Source: Thermoflexales bacterium (GTDB lineage: Bacteria > Chloroflexota > Anaerolineae > Fen-1058). Taken from it: a stretch of 5,015 bases of DNA. The stretch covers positions 1-5,015 of the forward strand of contig JAUQXD010000960.1 of assembly GCA_030834835.1 (NCBI GenBank), in the 5' to 3' direction. Shown here one piece after another: positions 1 through 5,015 of the stretch (position 1 is its first letter; the number at the start of each line of letters is the position of its first letter). Position numbers and translations under genes: made by a program. The notes under the pieces were generated by a model. It saw only the letters and a program-made list of their open reading frames with translations, searched no databases and was not told the origin of the DNA.

Positions 1-66
1 GAATTAGCAGGCAAGCCACTCAACTTAGACCTGAATCTGCCAGAGGACGGGCCGAAGTCGGAATAG
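1..66 (+). CDS. possible 3' end of an upstream gene (partial)
   Basis: Frame 1 is open from the first base to a TAG at 64-66 and reads 21 codons ending LNLPEDGPKSE. The composition (charged, proline-containing, no low-complexity bias) is what the tail of a real protein could look like. No family can be named from so few residues. Frame 3 is also open through here into the repeat array, so an open frame alone is weak evidence. The gene body would lie outside the window. If it is real, the stop falls 14 bases before the tandem array starts, so the array would fill the gap between two genes on the same strand. Confidence 0.3.
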   Translation, partial: ELAGKPLNLDLNLPEDGPKSE

Positions 67-80
67 AAACGATGGCAATT

Positions 81-385
81 ATCAAAACTCAGTCTGGACG
101 CCCAAATTTGACTCGGTACGGCCAAACTCGGCTCCGTACGCTCAAACTTGGCTTCGTACGGTCAAACTCAGGCTGTGTACGGCCAAACTCAGGCTGTGGA
201 TGCCCAAACTTGACCCGGTACGCCAAAACTTGACTCGGTACGGCCAAACTCAGGTCGTGGACGGCTAAACTTGACCCGGTACGCTGGAACTTGACTCGGT
301 ACGGTCAAACTCAGAGTGTGGACGCCAAAACTCGGCTCCGTACGCTCAAACTTGAGATGGGAACGGCCAAACTTGGCTCGGCACA
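81..385. repeat. tandem array of about fifteen 20/21-bp units
   Basis: Units begin at about 81, 101, 121, 141, 161, 182, 203, 223, 243, 264, 284, 304, 325, 345 and 366. The common form is close to GCCAAACTTGACTCGGTACG (20 bp, type A). A second form carries CTCAGGCTGTGGACG in its right half and is usually 21 bp (type B). The near-invariant core is CAAACT, and most units end in TACG or GACG. From 182 the order is B-A-A, B-A-A, then B plus two divergent A-like units, giving blocks 182-242, 243-303 and 304-365 of 61, 61 and 62 bp. The first two blocks match at 53 of 61 positions by eye. Because 20- and 21-bp units alternate, the reading frame is not kept, so the array is not coding. No CRISPR-like spacers are present. 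Function is unknown: a minisatellite or an array of protein-binding sites are both possible. Confidence 0.93.
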
Positions 386-498
386 TCCGCGCTAATCTGT
401 GTAAGCCGTGTCCCAACAATCTTTGCATCGATCGATCCGTGTCCGCGAACAATGAGCCGGGGGAGAAAGTGAGTCAACCTTCAGGTGAAGGCTAATCC
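386..498 (+). other. leader between the repeat array and the secreted-protein gene
   Basis: This 113-bp gap should hold the promoter of the downstream gene unless transcription starts inside or before the array. I cannot point to a convincing -35/-10 pair: TTGCAT at 423-428 has no good partner at normal spacing. A purine-rich GGTGAAGG at 484-491 lies 7 bases before the ATG at 499 and is the likely ribosome binding site. The stretch 408-424 (GTGTCCCAACAATCTTT) resembles 2708-2724 in the next intergenic gap, with two differences, which suggests a shared repetitive intergenic sequence. Confidence 0.4.
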
Positions 499-2706
499 AT
501 GCGCAAAATTCTCGCACTCATCACGGCCGGCTTGATCGTTTTGCTGAGCACAGGCGGCGGAGCCTATGCCACGCCGCAAGTTGTTGCGCCGCAATCTATC
601 GCGCCGCAAGTTAATGCGCCGCAGCCTGTTGCGCCTCAGGCCGCCGACCTCGATTGGACCACCACCTTCAGCCCGCGCGGCCTATCCTTCGACGTGAACG
701 CGGTCGCCGTCAGCGGCAACTCCATATACGTGGGCGGCGGCTTCATCGTGGCGGGTAACGTCGAAGCGCACTACATCGCCCGTTACGATCTCAACACGCA
801 GACGTGGTCGCCGCTCGGAGCGGGTGCGCCGGATGCCGTCACGGCGATGCTCGTCGATGGGAACGACATCTATGTCGGCGGCGAGGGCTTCCTCAGCCGC
901 TGGAACACGATCAGCAACACGTGGACTTCGCTGAGCTACGTCAACGGTTTTGTCAATGCCCTGGCTAAAAGCGGCAACGATCTGTACGTCGGCGGCGTAA
1001 TCGATTGGATCGCCGGACAGACGATGACCAACACGGCGCGCTTGAATCTCACCACCGAAGTGTGGTCGACGCTGGGCAGCGGCGTCAACGGTGCGGTGCA
1101 TGCACTGACGATCAGCGGCACTGTGCTCTATGCCGGCGGCGGGTTCACGCAGGCGGGCGGTAGCGCAGCCTCGAGCGTGGCGCAGTGGAACATCAACACT
1201 AATACGTGGTCGGCCTTGAGCACCGGGCCGTATACCGGCACGACCTACGCGCTGGCGATGAACGGCGCGGAATTGATCGCGGGTGGCTATTACACCAACA
1301 ATGACGGCACCAGCGTCTATCGCTGGAATGGATCGGCGTGGCAGGCCATGGGCACCGCGACGTATTCCACCATCCATGCGCTCAACGCCAACAGTCAGGG
1401 CCTCTATGCGGCGGGCTTCGATACTAAAATATTGCGTTGGAACTCAGGCGGCGGCAACTGGGTGCAGATCGGCGCTGAGCTGACCGGCCCTCAATATCCA
1501 ACGATCCAGTCGTTGGCTTACGCGAACGATCATCTCTACGTCGGCGGTACGTTCACTGCGGCCGGATCGACCACGGCGATGCGCGCGGCTGATTTGAATT
1601 TGACCAACAACACCTGGTCGGCCTTGTTTGGCGGTTTGGGCGGCAATGGGCTAGATGGAGATGTGAACACGATCGTCATCAGCGGCACCGACACGTATGT
1701 AGGCGGCGAGTTCACACGCGCCGGACCGATCGCCGCCAACTACATCGCCAGGTGGAATGGCAGCAGCTGGTCAGCCCTGGGTGCGGGCGTCGATTTTCAC
1801 GTGCTGACGCTGGCGCTGCAAGGGAAGACGTTGTACGTCGGCGGCCGCTTCACCAGTGCGGGCGGAAACACTGCACACTATATCGCCCAGTGGGATACCA
1901 GCGGACAAACCTGGTCGCCGATCAACTCGGGCGGCAAAGAAGGTGTCACCGGTTGGGTGTCTGCGCTGGCGATCACCGGCACAAAAATGTACGTTGGCGG
2001 ATATTTCGATCGCGTCGGCTGGCCCGATGGACCGGCCACTGATTATTTCGCGGTGCTGAACACCAACGCCATCACCTGGACGACCGTGAATCCCGGCCTT
2101 AAAAACTACGTCGATGCCATCGCCGTACACGGCACAGATGTCTACGTCGGCGGCGGATTCTATCCGAACGGGGGCAGCAACTTCGACGGCCTGGCGCGGT
2201 GGGATACCGTCGGCGTCGGCAATCAATGGTCGGGCGTTTCTGGCGCAAGCGCCAATGTCTACGCCCTTGCCGTGTCCGGCGACGATCTCTACGTCGGCGG
2301 AACATTCTATCCGCAACGCATCCGGCGCCTGGACATCGCCAGCAATACCTGGGTGACGACCACCGGTGGCGTCTATGGTGGCGTCTATGGCGGCATCGTG
2401 TATGCGATCGCCGCCCATGCCGACGGCGACATTTACGTCGGTGGCGATTTCACCGGCGCGGGCGGACGAACGGCTTACGGCCTCGCCCGTTATAACCCGA
2501 GCTGCGATTTCTGGCTGCCGGTCGGAACACAGGGCCTGAACGATCGCGTATTGGCGCTGGCCCTGACGAGCGATCAACTGCTGGCGGGCGGGCGATTCTC
2601 ACTGGCCTACGGGGCCGGCAGCAACGTGCCCTCCGCCCGATTGGCGAGCTTGCCTCATCAATCGATGACGTGTCACCGGGGGTATCTGCCGACTATTTTG
2701 AAATAG
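499..2706 (+). CDS. secreted 14-blade kelch/delta-60-like beta-propeller protein
   Basis: The 735-residue product is probably exported and acts outside the cell as a binding or structural protein; no enzyme motif is visible. Residues 1-24 form a Sec signal peptide (RK, a hydrophobic core, cleavage after AYA). Residues 25-49 are five pentapeptides of the form APQxx, probably a flexible linker. Residues 66 to about 720 hold fourteen repeats of the pattern VxALAVSGxxLYVGGxF...IARWDxxxxTWSxLG, starting near 66, 114, 152, 200, 250, 292, 336, 389, 435, 487, 538, 587, 634 and 684. The double glycine, the aromatic before Asn/Asp and the later Trp are kelch-like; the YVGGxFTxAGG part also resembles delta-60 (DUF5122) repeats. 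Fourteen blades suggest two seven-bladed propellers. The last blade lacks its Trp strand, which N-terminal DLDW (50-53) could supply. The chain ends YLPTILK, reminiscent of Chloroflexota exported proteins. The ATG at 499 is preceded by GGTGAAGG and places the signal peptide correctly. Ligand unknown. Confidence 0.9.
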   Translation: MRKILALITAGLIVLLSTGGGAYATPQVVAPQSIAPQVNAPQPVAPQAADLDWTTTFSPRGLSFDVNAVAVSGNSIYVGGGFIVAGNVEAHYIARYDLNTQTWSPLGAGAPDAVTAMLVDGNDIYVGGEGFLSRWNTISNTWTSLSYVNGFVNALAKSGNDLYVGGVIDWIAGQTMTNTARLNLTTEVWSTLGSGVNGAVHALTISGTVLYAGGGFTQAGGSAASSVAQWNINTNTWSALSTGPYTGTTYALAMNGAELIAGGYYTNNDGTSVYRWNGSAWQAMGTATYSTIHALNANSQGLYAAGFDTKILRWNSGGGNWVQIGAELTGPQYPTIQSLAYANDHLYVGGTFTAAGSTTAMRAADLNLTNNTWSALFGGLGGNGLDGDVNTIVISGTDTYVGGEFTRAGPIAANYIARWNGSSWSALGAGVDFHVLTLALQGKTLYVGGRFTSAGGNTAHYIAQWDTSGQTWSPINSGGKEGVTGWVSALAITGTKMYVGGYFDRVGWPDGPATDYFAVLNTNAITWTTVNPGLKNYVDAIAVHGTDVYVGGGFYPNGGSNFDGLARWDTVGVGNQWSGVSGASANVYALAVSGDDLYVGGTFYPQRIRRLDIASNTWVTTTGGVYGGVYGGIVYAIAAHADGDIYVGGDFTGAGGRTAYGLARYNPSCDFWLPVGTQGLNDRVLALALTSDQLLAGGRFSLAYGAGSNVPSARLASLPHQSMTCHRGYLPTILK
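571..645 (+). repeat. five 15-bp tandem repeats encoding APQxx pentapeptides
   Basis: Five in-frame 15-bp units encode TPQVV, APQSI, APQVN, APQPV and APQAA. They begin with the first residue after the predicted signal-peptidase site and end just before the first propeller strand. The Pro/Gln-rich composition suggests an extended spacer at the mature N-terminus. The unit DNA is well conserved in its first nine bases (GCGCCGCAA or close) and variable in the last six, as expected for a repeat that expanded by duplication and then drifted. Confidence 0.85.
2365..2388 (+). repeat. perfect 12-bp tandem duplication inside the propeller gene
   Basis: GGTGGCGTCTAT occurs twice in immediate succession (2365-2376 and 2377-2388) and is followed by a related GGCGGCATCGTGTAT. 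In the protein this gives GGVYGGVYGGIVY (residues 623-635) in the loop between blades 12 and 13. The exact DNA identity suggests recent slippage. It keeps the frame and lengthens a loop, so it should be tolerated. Confidence 0.85.
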
Positions 2707-2771
2707 TGTGTCCCAAAAATCTCTATGCCCCTGTGTCTCTATGATGAATCTCTCGATAGATAGGAGTCCCA
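2707..2771 (+). other. intergenic gap with repeat-like phrase and ribosome binding site
   Basis: The gap begins with GTGTCCCAAAAATCTCT (2708-2724), which matches 408-424 upstream at 15 of 17 positions. It continues with loosely repeated TCTCTATG and GTGTCTCTATG phrases. I see no good hairpin terminator after the propeller gene. AGGAG at 2762-2766 lies 5 bases before the ATG at 2772 and is the ribosome binding site of the hydrolase gene. No promoter can be called with confidence. Confidence 0.4.
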
Positions 2772-3335
2772 ATGACTACAGCCTTAATCCTCATCGACAT
2801 CCAAAACGACTACTTCCCCGGTGGCAAAGGCGAACTTCACGAACCCATTGCTGCCAGTCTGAAAGCGCGCGAATTGCTCGATCATTTCCGGCAGACCCAC
2901 CAGCCGATCGTCCACATCCAGCACGTGGCGATCAAGCCCGGCGCGAAGACGATGCTGCCCGGCAGCGTCGGCGGGCAGATTCATGACAACGTGCGCCCGC
3001 TCGAAGGCAAAGGCGAAGTCGTCTTCCAGAAGCACTATCCCAATAGTTTCCGCGACACGCCGCTGCTCGATCACCTCAAGCGCGAAGGCGTAACGCGCGT
3101 CGTCATCTGCGGCATGCAGACCAACATGTGCGTCGATGCCACTACGCGCGCCGCGTTCGACTTCGGCTTTGAGTGTGTCGTTGCGCACGATGCCTGTGCC
3201 GCCCGGACGCTGGTGTTTCAAGGCGAAACCATCCCTGCGCCGCAAGTGCATGGCGCATTCCTCGCGGCGTTGGGCGCATCGTATGGCAAGGTGTTGAGCG
3301 TGGCGGAAATCATCCAACAAGTGCAAGCGGCGTAG
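2772..3335 (+). CDS. isochorismatase-family cysteine hydrolase
   Basis: The 187-residue product is a cytoplasmic hydrolase of the isochorismatase/nicotinamidase superfamily, which attacks amide or ether-type bonds with an Asp-Lys-Cys triad. The triad is visible: Asp9 in ALILIDIQNDYF, Lys87 in VFQKHYPNSF, and Cys120 in VICGMQTNMCVDATTRAAFD, where the Gly-Met-Gln-Thr stretch before the cysteine is the usual cis-peptide and oxyanion region. Length is typical for a single-domain member. The Asp-x-His metal-binding signature of true nicotinamidases is not evident; the nearest candidates are His48 and His51 in VHIQH. A general 'cysteine hydrolase' call is therefore safer than PncA or isochorismatase, and the substrate cannot be named. 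The start is well supported by AGGAG five bases upstream and by the family's beta-strand beginning at once. The next gene lies 73 bp downstream, past a palindromic element, so co-transcription is possible but not shown. Confidence 0.92.
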   Translation: MTTALILIDIQNDYFPGGKGELHEPIAASLKARELLDHFRQTHQPIVHIQHVAIKPGAKTMLPGSVGGQIHDNVRPLEGKGEVVFQKHYPNSFRDTPLLDHLKREGVTRVVICGMQTNMCVDATTRAAFDFGFECVVAHDACAARTLVFQGETIPAPQVHGAFLAALGASYGKVLSVAEIIQQVQAA

Positions 3336-3340
3336 ACCGT

Positions 3341-3391
3341 TCGCCCTCGCCCTTTGGGAGAGGGTGGGCGCGAAGCGCCGGGGTGAGGGTA
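3341..3391. repeat. palindromic intergenic repeat, copy 1
   Basis: Two hairpins stand side by side. CCCTCGCCC (3344-3352) pairs with GGGAGAGGG (3356-3364) across a TTT loop with one mismatch. GGCGC (3367-3371) pairs with GCGCC (3375-3379) across GAA. The element closes with GGGGTGAGGGT (3380-3390). The reverse complement of that end, ACCCTCACCCC, matches ACCCTCATCCC at 4961-4971 in 10 of 11 positions, so this is a related copy in opposite orientation to the one after the carboxylase gene. It resembles the REP-like pyrimidine/purine palindromes that recur between genes in many bacterial genomes. It might affect transcript ends or stability. Confidence 0.75.
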
Positions 3392-3398
3392 AATTTCC

Positions 3399-3404
3399 TG
3401 GAGG
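3399..3404 (+). promoter_or_regulatory. ribosome binding site that sets the TTG start at 3409
   Basis: TGGAGG ends 4 bases before TTG at 3409-3411. The spacing is a little short but usable. The only other upstream in-frame start is GTG at 3364, which lies inside the palindromic repeat and would add 15 residues unlike the family. Confidence 0.7.
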
Positions 3405-3408
3405 CCCA

Positions 3409-4956
3409 TTGACCGATCATCAAACATTGCTCGATGAACTGAATCAACATCGCGAGCAGCTCAATCAAGGCGGCGGCGCGGCCCGCATCGATGCGCAGCA
3501 TGCCAAAGGCAAGCTCACCGCGCGTGAGCGCATCGCCTGCCTGATGGACGAAGGCACCTTTCACGAGATCGATCCCTATATCACCCATCGCCACAGCGAT
3601 TTTGGCCTGGACCAACAGCAGCATCCCGGCGACAGCGTCATCGTCGGCTTCGGCAAGATCGACGGGCGCAAAGTAGCCGTGCACGCGCAGGACTTCACCG
3701 TGCTGGGCGGATCGTTCTCGGAAGTGCAGGGGCAAAAGGTCGCCAAACTCATGGACATGGCGCTGGCATCCGGCGTGCCCGTGATCGGCCTCAACGACTC
3801 GGTCGGCGCGCGCATTCAAGAAGGCGTCTACTCCCTCGCCGCCTACAGCGAACTCTTCTGGCGCAACACGCAGGCCAGCGGCGTCGTCCCACAAATCAGC
3901 GTCATGCTTGGCCCATGCGCGGGCGGCTCGGTTTACTCGCCCGGCCTCACCGACTTCGTGATCATGACGCGCGGCCTCAGTCACATGTTCATCACCGGCC
4001 CGGATGTGATCAAGACCGTCACGGGCGAAGAGGTCGATGTCGAAACGCTGGGTGGCGCGGCCGCGCACAGCGAGAAAAGCGGCGTGGCGCATTTCGTGGC
4101 GGATGATGAAGATGCGGCGTGCCAACTCACGCGCCGCTTGTTAAGTTATCTGCCCTCAAACAACGCCGAAAGCGCCCCACGCACCAATCCGATTGAGGAT
4201 CTAGCCCCGGCGCTCGATCTTGATCGCATCGTACCGATCGATCCGAGCGAAGCCTACGATATGCAGGCTGTGATCGCGCGCGTCTTCGATCCCGCTAGTT
4301 TTCTTGAGGTCCACGCGCAGTTTGCCCGCAACGCCATCGTCGGTTTTGCACGCCTCAACGGCGAAGTGATCGGCGTCGTCGCGCAGCAGCCGCTCGTGCT
4401 GGCGGGCGTGATCGACATCGATGCGTCCGACAAGATGGCGCGCTTCATTCGATTCTGCGACGCGTTCAACATCCCGCTGATCACGTTCGTCGATTCGCCC
4501 GGCTTCCTGCCCGGCGTCGATCAGGAACACAACGGCATCATTCGTCACGGCGCAAAGATTGTGTATGCATATTCGGAAGCGACTGTGCCGAAGATTGCGG
4601 TGATTACGCGCAAAGCGTATGGCGGCGCGTACATCGTGATGAGCAGCAAGCACATCCGCACCGATTGGGTCTTCGCGTGGCCCACGGCCGAAATCGCCGT
4701 GATGGGCGCGGAGGGCGCAGTCAGCATTTTGTATGGTAAGGAACTGAAGAAGAGCAACGATGCGGCCGAGCGCGCGCGGCTCGAAACCGAGTTCCGCGAC
4801 AAATTCAGCAAGCCGTATTATGCGGCGGCCAGCGGCCACGTCGACGACGTGATCGCGCCGAGCGAAACCCGCGCGCGGCTCATCAGCGCGCTGGATTTTC
4901 TGCGCGACAAAGCGGTGACATCGCCCGCTAGGAAACACGGAAATATTCCGTTGTGA
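3409..4956 (+). CDS. acyl-CoA carboxylase carboxyltransferase (beta) subunit, PccB-like
   Basis: From the TTG start the product has 515 residues, the usual size for this family. The subunit transfers the carboxyl group from carboxybiotin, carried by a partner subunit, to a short acyl-CoA such as propionyl- or acetyl-CoA. The N-terminal crotonase-like half (about 20-250) has GGGAARIDAQHAKGKLTARERI, the family opening, then GGSFSEVQGQK and the first oxyanion-hole glycines Gly172-Gly173 in CAGGSVYSPG. The C-terminal half (about 270-505) has FVDSPGFLPGVDQE (360-373) and RKAYGGAYIVMSSKH (401-415), where Gly406-Ala407 form the second oxyanion hole. The chain ends KHGNIPL, as in propionyl-CoA carboxylase beta and methylmalonyl-CoA decarboxylase alpha. 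Ile409 occupies the position that is Asp in Streptomyces PccB, so substrate preference is open and no symbol is given. No biotin carboxylase or carrier gene is visible here; it may lie downstream. Sodium-pump decarboxylase alpha subunit is the main alternative. Confidence 0.93.
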   Translation: MTDHQTLLDELNQHREQLNQGGGAARIDAQHAKGKLTARERIACLMDEGTFHEIDPYITHRHSDFGLDQQQHPGDSVIVGFGKIDGRKVAVHAQDFTVLGGSFSEVQGQKVAKLMDMALASGVPVIGLNDSVGARIQEGVYSLAAYSELFWRNTQASGVVPQISVMLGPCAGGSVYSPGLTDFVIMTRGLSHMFITGPDVIKTVTGEEVDVETLGGAAAHSEKSGVAHFVADDEDAACQLTRRLLSYLPSNNAESAPRTNPIEDLAPALDLDRIVPIDPSEAYDMQAVIARVFDPASFLEVHAQFARNAIVGFARLNGEVIGVVAQQPLVLAGVIDIDASDKMARFIRFCDAFNIPLITFVDSPGFLPGVDQEHNGIIRHGAKIVYAYSEATVPKIAVITRKAYGGAYIVMSSKHIRTDWVFAWPTAEIAVMGAEGAVSILYGKELKKSNDAAERARLETEFRDKFSKPYYAAASGHVDDVIAPSETRARLISALDFLRDKAVTSPARKHGNIPL

Positions 4957-5015
4957 TTTCACCCTCATCCCCAACCCTTCTCCCTCAATGGAGAAGGGAG
5001 GCGTGTTCCCTCTCC
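4957..5015. repeat. palindromic intergenic repeat, copy 2 (runs off the window)
   Basis: Starting right after the TGA of the carboxylase gene, this stretch reads ACCCTCATCCCC followed by a strong pyrimidine/purine hairpin and then more CCCTCTCC. It matches the reverse complement of the element at 3341-3391 in its outer arm and in overall design, so the two copies face each other across the carboxylase gene. The right boundary lies beyond the window. Confidence 0.7.
4975..4998 (+). terminator. hairpin after the carboxylase gene, possible transcript end
   Basis: CCCTTCTCC (4975-4983) and GGAGAAGGG (4990-4998) form a perfect 9-bp stem with a CTCAAT loop, 18 bases after the stop codon. No T-run follows, so it is not a classic intrinsic terminator. 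It could still protect the 3' end of the message or simply be part of the repeat element. Confidence 0.35.

Noticed and set aside
81..385. CRISPR array
   Set aside because: Units are directly adjacent with no unique spacers, and they vary too much from copy to copy.
189..452. Minus-strand 87-residue frame across the tandem array (repeated SFGV, KFGR-like motifs)
   Set aside because: The peptide repeats merely reflect the 20/21-bp DNA repeats read in changing frames. Unit lengths do not keep frame, no ribosome binding site is evident and no family is recognisable.
423..453. Sigma-70-type promoter with TTGCAT as -35
   Set aside because: The only -10-like hexamer nearby (AACAAT, about 448-453) is weak and the 19-bp spacing is too long, so it cannot be supported.
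682..1377. Minus-strand 231-residue frame opposite the propeller gene
   Set aside because: It lies entirely antisense to a gene with a strong repeat pattern. Its Arg/Ala/Asp-rich composition is typical of a GC-rich shadow frame. The same holds for the 268-residue frame at 1771-2577.
2708..2986. Plus-strand 92-residue frame starting just after the propeller stop
   Set aside because: Most of it overlaps the hydrolase gene in another frame, and the AGGAG at 2762-2766 serves the ATG at 2772. The peptide becomes Arg/Pro-rich, as expected out of frame.
3310..4125. Minus-strand 271-residue frame opposite the carboxylase gene
   Set aside because: It is antisense to conserved carboxyltransferase motifs, begins within that gene and shows no domain of its own. 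The minus-strand frames at 4201-4974 and 2784-3326 are rejected for the same reason.

Overview
The window looks like a piece of a GC-rich bacterial chromosome, most likely a Chloroflexota-type organism. The main pointer is the secreted protein at 499-2706. It ends in a short Tyr-Leu-Pro plus hydrophobic plus Lys tail, which I associate with exported Chloroflexota proteins. Intergenic palindromic repeats and a GC-rich acyl-CoA carboxylase subunit are compatible with this but do not prove it. The assignment is an inference.

Layout, left to right. Bases 1-66 may hold the last 21 codons of an upstream gene. Bases 81-385 hold a non-coding tandem array of about fifteen 20- or 21-bp units, part of it arranged as a higher-order repeat of about 61 bp. 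Bases 386-498 are a short leader. Bases 499-2706 encode a 735-residue secreted protein: a signal peptide, five APQ-type pentapeptide repeats, then fourteen kelch/delta-60-like blades, which fits two seven-bladed propellers in one chain. Bases 2772-3335 encode an isochorismatase-fold cysteine hydrolase. Bases 3409-4956 encode the carboxyltransferase (beta) subunit of a biotin-dependent acyl-CoA carboxylase, probably starting at TTG. Two related palindromic intergenic elements in opposite orientation flank this last gene (3341-3391 and 4957-5015).

All recognisable genes lie on the + strand, but they do not form an obvious pathway: an extracellular structural or binding protein, a small cytoplasmic hydrolase and a carboxylase subunit. 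The gaps between them carry repeats, so I do not infer one operon. The four long minus-strand reading frames are antisense shadows of the GC-rich genes. The parts most worth a second look are the 20/21-bp array, the 14-blade architecture with its C-terminal tail, the inverted repeat pair around the carboxylase gene, and the isoleucine at the carboxylase acyl-CoA specificity position. I see no clear sign of a defence system, CRISPR array, transposase or RNA gene.
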